Assembly (NCBI GenBank): GCA_964011275.1
Contig: CAXGOB010000045.1
Span: 1-42,693, forward strand
DNA from: UBA7328 sp002471345
GTDB lineage: Bacteria > Bacteroidota > Bacteroidia > Chitinophagales > Saprospiraceae
Reading direction: 5' to 3'
Length of the DNA stretch: 42,693 nucleotides
Positions 26,493 to 35,505 of this stretch are shown in pieces. The position numbers and the translations under genes were made by a program. How positions within the stretch are numbered: the stretch's first letter is position 1; every line of letters begins with the position of its first letter. Under the pieces are notes generated by a model. That model was given only the letters and a program-made list of their open reading frames with translations, was not told the DNA's origin and did no database searches.

Positions 26493-26824
26493 AATGCACA
26501 CTTTTGAAATGCTTAAACTACGATTTTATTAGGAGATTTGCTCTAGAAGTAAAATATCAAATTACAAATTTCATTTAGGTCAACTAAACAAAGGGCTTTA
26601 GAAAGATTTCTAGACTTCAATTCAAAGGATTAATAATTCAATTTACATCATGTTATCAATGGTCAAGACAACTATTGACTAAATTGAATAATGGCAGCGG
26701 ATTCTTGACTCCATTAGAATTATAAAGAATATATTCTAAACAATTGTGACATTTCAAACTTTGTATGTTTTGCCTGCCCATTTCCCTAAATAGTTTTTTT
26801 AAGAAGTTGAATAAACATTAGGTA
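26493..26824. other. Intergenic stretch without a recognisable gene
   Basis: About 330 AT-rich bases between two minus-strand genes. I found no open frame with protein-like composition, no RNA gene fold and no terminator. It should contain the promoter of the FISUMP gene, but I could not fix one. Confidence 0.5.
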
Positions 26825-27679
26825 TCACTTTTCTATACTCTTTAGATACACATCGGTCTGTGAAATATAGTTGTCATTCTTGGCTTCAACTGCCCATTCA
26901 TGAGCAGTTTTGACCGTTGAAATAGACATGCCTACATTATCATTTGCTTTGTAAATTTTGGCTTTGAGTAAGCCATATCGGAAATTCTTATCACTTTTTT
27001 CTAAAGCCTTGTTAATCCAATCTAAAGCGATATCTAAATCTTTATCATTATGGAGATAATATTCAGCTGCTCTGAAATAGACTCTATGACTTATAGATTC
27101 TGGATCCTTTAAAAAATCTGCCATTTGGGCTTCAATCTTAGAATCAACATCTACTTCGATAGGGATATTTACGATGGTGTTTTCCCATGACAACTGTACG
27201 TTGCATGATTTAGTTGTTATATCAGCAAACTGTATGGTGAAAGATTCAACTTTTACATCAGAAGTAATTGGGCTTACGCTAAACCTGAAAGCATCATTTT
27301 CTTCTTTTACTTTTCCCCCTGCTATACTTCTCATATCTGTTTTCTCATGAATGATTATTGTCCACTCATCTTTTTCTGGAATAGTATACAATGCATATGT
27401 ACCTGCAGAGAGATCATTACCATTGATTTTTACATCTTCTGTGAATGTGAGTTTTGTGGATGCATTTGCACCTGTACGCCATATTTCTCCAAATGGAACA
27501 AGTTCTCCAAATATGACTCTACCTTTAGCGCTAGGGCGAGCATAAGACAGTTGGATTTTGGTAAGACCTAGTTGTTGTGATATCTCTGAAGACGTACTTA
27601 AGCTAGGTATTTTTAAGTTCTGGGCATAGATGGTCAATGTGAATGTTAAAGTGAAGAGATGTGAAATGAATAATTTCAT
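26825..27679 (-). CDS. DUF2911 protein with helical C-terminal repeats
   Basis: The signal peptide MKLFISHLFTLTFTLTIYAQ is followed by the DUF2911 core: LTKIQLSYARPSAKGRVIFG, LVPFGEIWRTGANASTKLTF, LSAGTYALYTIPEKDEWTIIIHE. This family is frequent in Bacteroidota, exported, and of unknown biochemical function. Residues ~185-284 form helical pairs (VYFRAAEYYLHND, LDIALDWINKALEKSDKNFRYGLLKAKIYK) resembling TPR units, as in other family members. The length of 284 residues is usual. The gene stands alone between gaps of ~330 and 280 bases; the latter, shared with the divergent amidohydrolase gene, should hold both promoters but I saw no clear consensus boxes. Confidence 0.85.
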   Translation of the reverse strand: MKLFISHLFTLTFTLTIYAQNLKIPSLSTSSEISQQLGLTKIQLSYARPSAKGRVIFGELVPFGEIWRTGANASTKLTFTEDVKINGNDLSAGTYALYTIPEKDEWTIIIHEKTDMRSIAGGKVKEENDAFRFSVSPITSDVKVESFTIQFADITTKSCNVQLSWENTIVNIPIEVDVDSKIEAQMADFLKDPESISHRVYFRAAEYYLHNDKDLDIALDWINKALEKSDKNFRYGLLKAKIYKANDNVGMSISTVKTAHEWAVEAKNDNYISQTDVYLKSIEK

Positions 27680-27959
27680 CGTACTATGTTTATGTATGTC
27701 TATTTTTTGGCTGATTTACTAATTCCTCCTCAATTTATGAACTAAGAATTCTGTAAGCAACTCCTTGTTGTTTTTGTTGATAGTTTAGAGATTATCTGAA
27801 ATGACCATTAATTCTATAAAAGTGTTATGTTTTACTCAAATGGCTATCTAATATTTCCAACAAAGCCAAAATTGGTTGTCACAATGAATATTGGTGAGCT
27901 CTCAGATTTTGTTAACTTTCTTGTTTGAAATAGTACCACTTTTAGACCGATAAAGAAAT

Positions 27960-30017
27960 ATGATATCTAACGAGCATTTAGAACAACACTCCTGGCAATT
28001 CACCATCTTGATTTTATTAATTCTTGTCACGGGCTGTACATCACCTTCGTCTACTTGGGAAGATATAAATGAAGAAGGCTCATTTTTGGTATATAGAAGA
28101 CAGTCTTTAATAGGAGAAGAAAATTACAGCATTACTGCAAATAAAGAATCCATTGTAGTCAAATCCTTACAAGGTGAAAATGAAAGAGGACGAATAACTG
28201 GTGTGCAGACTGAATTACGTTTGGATATGGATCTGTCACCAATGTATTATGAAAATAGGAGGTTAGCAAATGGCGACACCACGAATATTCTTAAAGTGCT
28301 TTTAGGCACAAATAAAGTGAGTGTGTGGGAAAAAGCCATGGATGAAGTTTCAATAGAACATCCTTCATCATTTTTTCCGCTACACAGTAATATCCCAGCT
28401 GCAATGGAGATGATGCTCTATCATTTTTATTTTGAAAATATTACCAATGGACCTATTTCCACATTGCCCAGAGGAGAGGTTTCCATTATTCATAAGGGCC
28501 AAGACATTGTAACCATAAAAGGAGAAAGAATTACTCTTGATAGATTTGTTGTAGAAGGTATTAATTGGGGAGGTAGAACAATCTGGCTGGATGAATCTAA
28601 AAACCTCATAGCATTAGTAAAGGCCAATACACAAATAAGAGAAGTCATAAGAAAAGGATATGAAGAAGCGCTTCCAACTTTTATAGCAGGAAATGTCATA
28701 GAGCAAATGAATGCGCTCTCTACTTACACAAATGATCACAAAATAGAACAGCCTTCTGTCATTGCTTTAGTAGGAGGAGACCTCATAACTGGGTTTAGTG
28801 ATAATGTCGATAAGGACATGAACATAATAATCGAGGATGGCCTAATAACACACATTGAAAAAAGTACCGAATTTCAAATACCTGAAGGGGCAAAGGTTAT
28901 AGATGTAACAGGTAATACTTTAATGCCTGGGCTATGGGATATGCATGCTCATTCTAATCAAGTACAGTGGGCTCCGGCCTACCTGGCTGGTGGAGTGACC
29001 ACTATAAGAGACAATGGCAATGAGATAGAATTTGCTACCTCTTTTAGAGATGCCATAGCTCATGATGGTGCTTTAGGTCCTGATATTCTGCTAGCAGGTA
29101 TGACGGACGGTGCTGGAGTCAAAGGCAATGGTGTCATAAGAGCTACCACATCAGAAGAAGCCCGAGAAGTGGTAGCGATGTATTACAGTAAGGGATACAA
29201 ACAAATTAAAATATACACTTCCATCGAACCTGAAGTGATGAAGGTCCTTTGTGAGGAAGCCCATAAAGTTGGAATCACAGCCACAGGTCATGTCCCAAGG
29301 GCTGTGGATAATGCCGTAGGCGCAATTGAAGGAGGTATGGATCAATTAAGTCACAGTGGACGAATCATGTCTGTACTTTTCCCCAATAAGAAATTATCGG
29401 AATTGAAAAGTTTGTATCTCGCTGACAATGAAGTAAGTACTGAACAAATAAAGGAAGCGACCCAATTCTTGTTAAAGCACAAGACGGTGTTAGATCCAAC
29501 CCTAGCTTTATATGTGGTTAGAGGTGTGGAACGAGGCCTTCCTATAGAAACTGTGGAACCGGATGCCGGAAGGATCGCTTACGAACTATTCGAAGGGAAA
29601 AGGTTCCGAAACGGAGTCAGTCCAGAACGCGCAATGAAAGCAAAGAAAGATTATACCAAAGCATTTGAAATTATTGGTGAGTTTTATCGTGCTGGTGTAC
29701 CAATAGTAGCCGGTACTGATAACGTCGTACCCGTATTCAGTCTCTATTTGGAAATAGAATCCTATCATAAATTAGGTGGTCTTAGTCCACTAGAGGCGAT
29801 CAGTACTGCTACTATCATTCCAGCCAAAGCAATGGGACTTGATGGACAAACTGGAACTCTAGAAGTTGGCAAGCAAGCAGATATTGCAATTTTGGACAAA
29901 AATCCATTGCTAGATATCAACAATATCAGAACGGTATCGGCAGTAATGACAAATGGCAATTACTATAAAAGTAATCCACTATGGGAAGCAGCTGACTTTA
30001 TCCCAAACAAGAATTGA
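27960..30017 (+). CDS. Amidohydrolase-family lipoprotein
   Basis: Residues 1-26 end in a lipobox (LVTGC, Cys26), predicting a lipid-anchored protein. Residues ~30-255 form a beta-rich N-terminal domain without a clear family. From ~265 the protein is a metal-dependent amidohydrolase of the imidazolonepropionase-like type, with visible metal and catalytic positions: HAH (H329, H331), K417 in QIKIYTS, H444 in TGHVPR, H465 in QLSHSGR and D587 in VAGTDN. It ends GTLEVGKQADIAILDKNPL, the closing beta-sandwich motif. The fold hydrolyses cyclic amides or dipeptides (prolidase-like); the substrate cannot be read. It stands alone, divergent from the DUF2911 gene. Confidence 0.9.
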   Translation: MISNEHLEQHSWQFTILILLILVTGCTSPSSTWEDINEEGSFLVYRRQSLIGEENYSITANKESIVVKSLQGENERGRITGVQTELRLDMDLSPMYYENRRLANGDTTNILKVLLGTNKVSVWEKAMDEVSIEHPSSFFPLHSNIPAAMEMMLYHFYFENITNGPISTLPRGEVSIIHKGQDIVTIKGERITLDRFVVEGINWGGRTIWLDESKNLIALVKANTQIREVIRKGYEEALPTFIAGNVIEQMNALSTYTNDHKIEQPSVIALVGGDLITGFSDNVDKDMNIIIEDGLITHIEKSTEFQIPEGAKVIDVTGNTLMPGLWDMHAHSNQVQWAPAYLAGGVTTIRDNGNEIEFATSFRDAIAHDGALGPDILLAGMTDGAGVKGNGVIRATTSEEAREVVAMYYSKGYKQIKIYTSIEPEVMKVLCEEAHKVGITATGHVPRAVDNAVGAIEGGMDQLSHSGRIMSVLFPNKKLSELKSLYLADNEVSTEQIKEATQFLLKHKTVLDPTLALYVVRGVERGLPIETVEPDAGRIAYELFEGKRFRNGVSPERAMKAKKDYTKAFEIIGEFYRAGVPIVAGTDNVVPVFSLYLEIESYHKLGGLSPLEAISTATIIPAKAMGLDGQTGTLEVGKQADIAILDKNPLLDINNIRTVSAVMTNGNYYKSNPLWEAADFIPNKN

Positions 30018-30335
30018 TAGTCAAAAATGGAATAATGAAGTGATTTGAAATCATATCTCATCGTCTATAATTAATACATTGATCCTAAATTTATTAGCAA
30101 AACATTTGAGCCTAATCTGATCAACCTTTGGTTGGGAACTCACAACTATTGCTATGTATTTCCTATTTTGACAATCCTTGTGAACCAAGCAGTTATTCTC
30201 GTCAGACTCTATATTCTCATCTCCTGTCTCAATCACAGAATATTCACAGATTAAAAGATTTTAAGAATTTATATTAGATATCTATTATCATATTGGTGTA
30301 ATCTATTAATCCTTATAATCCATGTTTCAGTACTT
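30018..30335. other. Intergenic stretch with one doubtful small frame
   Basis: The minus strand has a 61-codon GTG-started frame (30051-30236; ...KYIAIVVSSQPKVDQIRLKC...) that is plausible in composition but has no match I recognise. From ~30265 the DNA resembles the sequence downstream of the class V aminotransferase gene (33170-33234), leading into the relic at 30336. Confidence 0.35.
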
Positions 30336-30476
30336 TTACATTAGAACTCCGTTAGACCATAATATTCTTAAGTACCCCAATGTATTGCACACTTCTTCTT
30401 TTATTTTTTTAATGAATGCAGTCAATTTCGCAAATACTGTTTTAGGAGCCAGTGCCGATAAATAGTCAGAAATTCT
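30336..30476 (-). pseudogene. Relic of the C-terminus of a class V aminotransferase gene
   Basis: The minus-strand reading LSALAPKTVFAKLTAFIKKI...EEV aligns with the tail of the intact gene at 33235-34527 (IIASTTPYKKVYARLTPCII...EEEVV). Nucleotides match at roughly two thirds of positions by eye, and the match continues past the intact gene's stop codon into its 3' flank. One inserted base near the end removes the original stop, so the frame runs on to TAA 30336-30338. Nothing upstream of 30476 is recognisable. I infer an old partial duplicate in an advanced state of decay, placed just downstream of kbl. Confidence 0.6.
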
Positions 30477-30572
30477 ATTCTATTACTGTTGTATTATAAT
30501 AATCCTTAAGTTAATGGATTGGAGCCTACTTTAGTACAATTCAGAAACATGTAATCGCTTTAGCAAGTCCAA

Positions 30573-31796
30573 TTATTTATACTTCTTCAAACATCCCAAT
30601 ACATAGTCTATATCACTCTCAGTGAGCCCAGCATTAACTTGTACTCTTATGGTCTCAGAGTTTTTCGGAACTACAGGAAATGTGAGACCTACGACGAGTA
30701 CTCCATCATCAAATAATTTACCTACTAATTCATGTGTCTTCGAAGTATCTCTGATTACAATAGGCACAATCGGATGAGGGCCAGGGATACTCTCAAATCC
30801 TAAAACTTCAATACCTACTCGGAAGCGATTGGTCTTTTCTTTTAGTCCTTTCAAGAGAAGCACGCCTTCTTCACTTTCTACTATATTAATAGACTCAACA
30901 GCTGCAGCACAATCTGCCACACTGAGAGGATTGGTATAGATATATGTATCTGCTTTTTGTCTGACTGCTTCAGTCAGGGATTCTGATCCTGAAATGTATC
31001 CACCATTTACGCCAAAGGCCTTTCCAAATGTTCCTATCTGAATATCTGCATCTGTATTAGTGAAATCACTGGTGCCTCTTCCTTTGTCTCCATAGGCTGC
31101 AATACCATGAGAATCGTCTACTATGGTTATGACACCTTGTTCAAACCTGTCGTGGTATTGTTCCGCGATCTTTTGAATTTCATCAATAGGTGCATAATCT
31201 CCCCTCATACTGAAAATGCCATCAAAAATGATGCATACTCTTTTCATATCACTAGGAACATTATCTAGACATTTTCTCAGTTCTTCCATGTCATTGTGCC
31301 TGTAGATAGACCGATTTGTTCTTGGCACATTGGAGATCCTCATGGACCTGATAATACTGTTGTGATTCAATTCATCACCTATCCAATACGTTTCTTTTCC
31401 ATTGAGTGTTAATCCTAATGCTAAATTGGCTGTATAGGCGGAGTTGAATATTTTAGCTGAGGATTTATTGGTAAAGGAAGCTATCCTTTCTTCTAGTGCT
31501 ATATGATGTTCAAATGTGCCATCTATGAACCTTACCGCTCCTGGGCCTACTCCATATTTATGAGTAGCTTCATCAGCCGCTGCTATCATCTTTGGGTGTT
31601 TTGAAAGAGACAGATAACTATTAGAATTCATTCTTATAAATTCCTGATTATGTCCCTTTATCAAGTATCTAGGGCCGCTACTATCCTTTGGTGGGAGATA
31701 ACCATTAATGACTCTTTCTGGCATCTTTGCACGACCTTCGGTCTTAAGTTGATCTATTTCTTTTTCTAGTGCAATGTTTAATTTATCTAATGCCAT
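30573..31796 (-). CDS. kbl: Glycine C-acetyltransferase (2-amino-3-ketobutyrate CoA ligase)
   Basis: A PLP-dependent alpha-oxoamine synthase of 407 residues: FIRMNSNSYLSLSKHP, GVGPGAVRFIDGTFEHHIALEERIA, VDDSHGIAAYGDKGRGTSDF and the PLP lysine in GTFGKAFGVNGGYISG. Kbl cleaves 2-amino-3-ketobutyrate with CoA to glycine and acetyl-CoA. The close relatives BioF and HemA share the fold, but the adjoining threonine dehydrogenase gene, overlapping its start by 10 bases, settles the assignment. Together they convert threonine to glycine plus acetyl-CoA. Cytosolic. The N-terminus MALDKLNIALEKEIDQLKTEG is slightly long but normal for this branch. Confidence 0.93.
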   Translation of the reverse strand: MALDKLNIALEKEIDQLKTEGRAKMPERVINGYLPPKDSSGPRYLIKGHNQEFIRMNSNSYLSLSKHPKMIAAADEATHKYGVGPGAVRFIDGTFEHHIALEERIASFTNKSSAKIFNSAYTANLALGLTLNGKETYWIGDELNHNSIIRSMRISNVPRTNRSIYRHNDMEELRKCLDNVPSDMKRVCIIFDGIFSMRGDYAPIDEIQKIAEQYHDRFEQGVITIVDDSHGIAAYGDKGRGTSDFTNTDADIQIGTFGKAFGVNGGYISGSESLTEAVRQKADTYIYTNPLSVADCAAAVESINIVESEEGVLLLKGLKEKTNRFRVGIEVLGFESIPGPHPIVPIVIRDTSKTHELVGKLFDDGVLVVGLTFPVVPKNSETIRVQVNAGLTESDIDYVLGCLKKYK

Positions 31797-32740
31797 AATT
31801 TACTTTTTAATTTTGACAGCATGTCTGCCGTCATTGATTCCAAGTTGTAACTGGGTTCCCAATTCCACTGATCTCTGGCTTCACTATCGTCTAATCCATC
31901 TGGCCAAGAATCAGCAATTTTTTGTCTTACAGGATCTATTTTATATGAAAGAATAAACTCTGGAATATGTTTTCGAATCTCCGCTGCAAGTTCTTCTACA
32001 TCAAAACACATCGATGCTACATTGAATGCATTTCTGTGCTTTAGGTGCGCACTTTCAATCTCCATTAAATTGATAGTTGCTTTGATAGCATCAGGCATAT
32101 ACATCATATCAAGATAGGTGCCTGCTTTAAGATATGAAGTGTATTTCTTCTTTTTCAAAGCCTTATAAAATATCTCTACAGCATAATCTGTAGTGCCACC
32201 ACCAGGTAATGTATCACTTGATATAATACCTGGGAACCTTACGCCTCTTACATCCACGTTATATCTAGAATAGTAGTAATCCCCTAATAATTCTCCTGAC
32301 ACTTTGGTAACACCATACATAGTACTGGGTCTCATAATAGTATCCTGAGGCGTATTTTTCTTCGGTGTAGTATCTCCAAATACACCTATTGTAGAAGGAT
32401 TGAATACGGCACATTTATATTCTCGGGCTACTTCTAAAGTATTGTATAAACCCAGTAAGTTGATCTCAAAAGCTCTTTGTGGATATTTTTCAGCTGTTGC
32501 AGATAGAATTGCAGGAAGGTTATAAATCAATCCGATCTTATGTTTTTTCACAATGCTTGCAGTCTTTTTGATATCCATACAATCATGAATCTCAAATCGT
32601 CCTTCATTTGTTCGGGAATAGTTTGGAGTTCTGATATCAGAAGCTATGACATTGTCTTCACCATATATGGATCGCAATTTGGGTGTCAGTTCTGAACCTA
32701 TTTGCCCCAAAGCACCCATGACCAATATCTTCTTATTCAT
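31787..32740 (-). CDS. tdh: L-threonine 3-dehydrogenase, SDR (epimerase-like) type
   Basis: The 317-residue protein has an extended-SDR fold: NAD motif GALGQIGSE near the start, NPSTIGVFG with the catalytic Ser/Thr, and YGVTK (YxxxK). The stretch RFPGIISSDTLPGGGTTDYAVEIFY is characteristic of short-chain threonine dehydrogenases known from bacteria and animals, unlike the zinc MDR type of E. coli. It oxidises threonine to 2-amino-3-ketobutyrate with NAD+, which kbl then splits. Its end overlaps kbl by 10 bases, and the 98-codon frame upstream overlaps its start by 8 bases, so the three frames look like one coupled operon. The gene symbol denotes the reaction rather than orthology to the MDR enzyme. 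Confidence 0.92.
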   Translation of the reverse strand: MNKKILVMGALGQIGSELTPKLRSIYGEDNVIASDIRTPNYSRTNEGRFEIHDCMDIKKTASIVKKHKIGLIYNLPAILSATAEKYPQRAFEINLLGLYNTLEVAREYKCAVFNPSTIGVFGDTTPKKNTPQDTIMRPSTMYGVTKVSGELLGDYYYSRYNVDVRGVRFPGIISSDTLPGGGTTDYAVEIFYKALKKKKYTSYLKAGTYLDMMYMPDAIKATINLMEIESAHLKHRNAFNVASMCFDVEELAAEIRKHIPEFILSYKIDPVRQKIADSWPDGLDDSEARDQWNWEPSYNLESMTADMLSKLKSKLWH

Positions 32741-33029
32741 TTGATAAAAATTGGTAATCGAATAAAGTCTTTTGTCTGAATTTCAATAGCAGCTCAAGGT
32801 CAGAATTCAGCTCACTTATTTTACTATTATCTAAATCCAAGCTTTCATCAACATCGTTTTTATCCCTCTCTCCATGATGTTTTATCATTTTAGTAGCAGT
32901 TATTTCCTGTAAGCTACAGAGAGTAGATGAAGCCTTGTTTTTATCAGACTGTATTAGTGATGAATTGCCCACTTTATCCTTGGAAAAGAAGGTGTTTAAA
33001 CGATGATAGAATTTGTTTTCATTTGGCAT
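32733..33029 (-). CDS. Small charged protein of unknown function, operon leader
   Basis: A 98-residue frame from ATG 33029 whose stop overlaps the tdh start by 8 bases. It is rich in charged and polar residues (IKHHGERDKNDVDESLDLDNSKISELNSDLELLLKF in pieces), without a signal peptide, membrane helix or motif I recognise. A TATCTTT-N5-ATG element just upstream is shared with the cyclase genes. It could be a real cytosolic protein, a translated leader controlling tdh-kbl, or a degenerate remnant. Operon-style overlap and the upstream element favour translation; the lack of any recognisable fold counts against a conserved protein. Confidence 0.45.
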   Translation of the reverse strand: MPNENKFYHRLNTFFSKDKVGNSSLIQSDKNKASSTLCSLQEITATKMIKHHGERDKNDVDESLDLDNSKISELNSDLELLLKFRQKTLFDYQFLSNE

Positions 33030-33042
33030 GGACTAAAGATAA
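33030..33042 (-). promoter_or_regulatory. TATCTTT-N5-ATG element before the tdh-kbl operon
   Basis: On the minus strand TATCTTT lies five bases before the ATG at 33029. The same box at the same spacing precedes the starts at 36557, 38838 and 41573. It resembles the TAnnTTTG -7 box; if so, transcription would begin at or near the ATG. Inference from shared sequence. Confidence 0.35.
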
Positions 33043-33234
33043 AGAAGTATTTTATTCAGACCATATCTTCTTCTTTCTTCTCTCAATCAAATATGCCCTA
33101 ACAATTATCGTCAGTGGGTGAATCCCCGGTGACAAGATTTCAAGGTTTTATATTGAATCTGTACCATTATCACTTCTGATTAAATTTTGAACCCATATAT
33201 TTTGTGTTTCTGATACTTTTACTTTAGTACTCGA

Positions 33235-34527
33235 TCAAGACATTATATTCTCAAGAGCCTCAATGCATTTTACGACCTCTTCTTCTGTATTGATGATGCA
33301 TGGAGTCAATCTTGCATATACCTTTTTATAGGGCGTAGTACTAGCTATTATATTCTTCATAACCAATTTTTTGACCACATCTTCTGCTTCAATCCCATCG
33401 ACCTCAAAACAATTAATACCTGAGGAAAGAGAAGGTGATAATGGCGTATGTAGTTTGATATGACTGATCTTTTCTAATCCTTCTTTTAAAAGCAAACTCA
33501 AATGATGAGTCCTATCTTGAATTTTATTCTTTCCTATTTCTATATGGAACTCAAAAGCTTCCTTTAATGCCCATCGATGTTCGAATGAATGAAAACCTCC
33601 GGGAGTAATCTTAGAATAGAAAGAAAGTGGCCCTTTTGGCATTTTATCCATCCACATAAGATAGGCTGCAGAAAATGGAGGGATTGTAGAATTGACCATA
33701 TGCCAAGCGTCTTTTTTAGCCCAAATTATGCCAGTTCCTCGTGGCCCAAATAACCACTTATGAGTTCCTGCTACTAGAAAGTCACAACCCAAATCTTCTA
33801 TAGTAATATTTTCTACACCAAACCCATGAACAGCGTCTACACAGAAGTAAATTTTATCGGCTTCAGTTCTCTGCTTATTTATATCAGCAATGACAACTGA
33901 CATTTCTTTGATAGGCAACTTTACTCCTGTACTAGAATGTACAAGAGTGACTGCCACCAACCTCGTTTTAGGAACAATGTTTTTCTTTAAGTTGGACAAC
34001 ACCTCATCTACTTTTGTTTGATGAGGATCTTCATATAAGTTTAGGTGACGCAAGGTGGCACCTGTTCCTTTTGCCGCATATTCTAGAGACTTTTCAGTCG
34101 AATAATGATCATGTGTGGTGGATAAAATATCGTCATCTGGTTTCAGATCAAAGCCAGTGTACAAAAGAGACAAACCCATAGTCGTACTATCCGTTAAAGC
34201 TATTTCATTTGACTGTGCACCTAGATATTTAGATGCTGCGGAAAGTACAGCATAATCATTTTTAACAAAATTAGACTCATAGTATTCTACTGGATTGTCA
34301 TCCAGATATTTTCTGTGATGATTTATGGCATTCCTTACCTTAGAAGGGTGCGAAGCCAGAAGAAACTGAGACATTTGAATTTTGGATCTGTCCAAAAGAA
34401 ATTCATTTCTGATGGCTTCCCATTCTCCACCTTTGATGCTATCTGTTAGATGGTTAAGGTTAGCTCCCATGATTGTACCGAAGCCGATCGTTTTACTTGA
34501 TTTAGAGATAAAATTTCTTCTGTTCAT
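33235..34527 (-). CDS. Class V aminotransferase-fold PLP enzyme with Tat-type signal
   Basis: The 430 residues begin MNRRNFISKSSKTIGFGTIMGANL, with a twin-arginine motif (RRNFIS), suggesting folded export. The body is a class V aminotransferase/isopenicillin-N-epimerase-like domain: LTDSTTMGLSLLYTG, STTHDHYSTEKSLEYAA, VDAVHGFGVENI and the PLP lysine in GTHKWLFGPRGTGIIW. Members act as epimerases, desulfurases or lyases; this branch is often of unknown substrate. Its ATG overlaps the stop of a 53-codon relic (ATGA). A decayed copy of its tail lies at 30336-30476. A histidine in FHSFEHRWAL is typical for the epimerase branch. Confidence 0.88.
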   Translation of the reverse strand: MNRRNFISKSSKTIGFGTIMGANLNHLTDSIKGGEWEAIRNEFLLDRSKIQMSQFLLASHPSKVRNAINHHRKYLDDNPVEYYESNFVKNDYAVLSAASKYLGAQSNEIALTDSTTMGLSLLYTGFDLKPDDDILSTTHDHYSTEKSLEYAAKGTGATLRHLNLYEDPHQTKVDEVLSNLKKNIVPKTRLVAVTLVHSSTGVKLPIKEMSVVIADINKQRTEADKIYFCVDAVHGFGVENITIEDLGCDFLVAGTHKWLFGPRGTGIIWAKKDAWHMVNSTIPPFSAAYLMWMDKMPKGPLSFYSKITPGGFHSFEHRWALKEAFEFHIEIGKNKIQDRTHHLSLLLKEGLEKISHIKLHTPLSPSLSSGINCFEVDGIEAEDVVKKLVMKNIIASTTPYKKVYARLTPCIINTEEEVVKCIEALENIMS

Positions 34528-34685
34528 CTTAATTTCATTTTATTGAATCCCGATTCATAAGCAGAATACGAATGGACTATGGCTATGCATTTGTATTGCT
34601 GGGTGAATGTTGTATAATGGGCAATGTCAGTAGCCAGGATTACTGCGAGTTTGTATTCCTTATTAATTTGTTTACGACTGGACAT
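34524..34685 (-). pseudogene. Relic of an adenylate cyclase N-terminus (53 codons)
   Basis: A complete small frame from ATG 34685 to TGA 34524. Its residues 12-30, KLAVILATDIAHYTTFTQQ, align with KLAAILFADIVGYTALMQQ at residues 10-28 of the two intact cyclases nearby (11 of 19 identical), including the metal-binding Asp. After QQ the likeness fades and no other cyclase motif follows. The stop overlaps the start of the class V enzyme as ATGA. I infer a truncated, decayed third cyclase; it may still be translated and coupled to the downstream gene. Confidence 0.6.
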
Positions 34686-34787
34686 TTTTTAAAATCAGTT
34701 GGAAGTAGTAAGATACATATGTTGAAGGACATTCCAATTCCTTGATCAATATTACCAAACTTCAGATTTATATGTTTTACACTTCCA

Positions 34788-35438
34788 TTATTCTTTTAGA
34801 TCATTCATCTCACTTTTGAGGATACTTCTATAGTGATCAAAATTTTCATCTGTCACCCAAATGGGGGCTCTGTAAATCACTGTGATTTTACAAAAAGGGA
34901 TAGGGTAGCGCTTCCGATCCCAAGTAGGAATACGATATTCTTTTGAGAGATGAAAAGAAATAGGAATTATCGGTGTTTTGGAGTGATAGCTCATCAGTAG
35001 TACACCCTTCTTGATATGTTTAAGCGGGCCATATGGTCCGTCAGGAGTGATAAATGTACTCCAGCCTTGTTTCAATCGATTGATGACTTTTTCCAAAGCA
35101 GCCTTGCCACCATATCCAGAGCCTCCAAATGCCAGTTCTTTTACTCCGACTAATTTTTTCATGACATGTATAGGTGTCATATACAAAAGGGGAAAAGTGA
35201 TGAAGATATTTGGCTTGTGAAAGTACTTATGCACTATAAAAAACAGATTCACGCTGTCATGCCATACACTAAAGATATGATTGGGACAGGAGTCCAGATG
35301 TTCTTTACCTTCATATTCAATACGACATACTAGTCGAAAAAAAGCATTGAGAAAATAGAAGAAAAACCCTCCTATCCAGCTAAAAATGAAGACGAAAGGC
35401 CTAAGCCAAAATGGAATATTGTGGACGGTGTATGACAT
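34788..35438 (-). CDS. DUF374-type lysophospholipid acyltransferase
   Basis: The 216-residue protein has a membrane-associated N-terminus (WLRPFVFIFSWIGGFFFYFLNAFF) and the acyltransferase motifs of the DUF374/LPLAT group: SVWHDSVN (an H-x-D/S-type HxxxxD equivalent), KAALEKVINRLKQGWSTFITPDGPYGPLKHIKKGVLLMS and TPIIPIS. Relatives transfer acyl chains to lipid acceptors, for instance lipid A or phospholipids, at the inner membrane. Start ATG 35438. It lies 67 bases downstream of the SDR gene on the same strand, so the two may be co-transcribed in lipid metabolism. Acceptor unknown. Confidence 0.85.
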   Translation of the reverse strand: MSYTVHNIPFWLRPFVFIFSWIGGFFFYFLNAFFRLVCRIEYEGKEHLDSCPNHIFSVWHDSVNLFFIVHKYFHKPNIFITFPLLYMTPIHVMKKLVGVKELAFGGSGYGGKAALEKVINRLKQGWSTFITPDGPYGPLKHIKKGVLLMSYHSKTPIIPISFHLSKEYRIPTWDRKRYPIPFCKITVIYRAPIWVTDENFDHYRSILKSEMNDLKE

Positions 35439-35505
35439 CTATATAATTAAGAAACCAGTATTATTAGTTTATCGATATAGCTAAAATAAAGATCTGAATT
35501 GATCA

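Noticed and set aside
30051..30236. 61-codon minus-strand frame
   Set aside because: Only a GTG start, no recognisable motif, isolated in a gap that also contains relic DNA; mentioned under the gap but not called as a gene.
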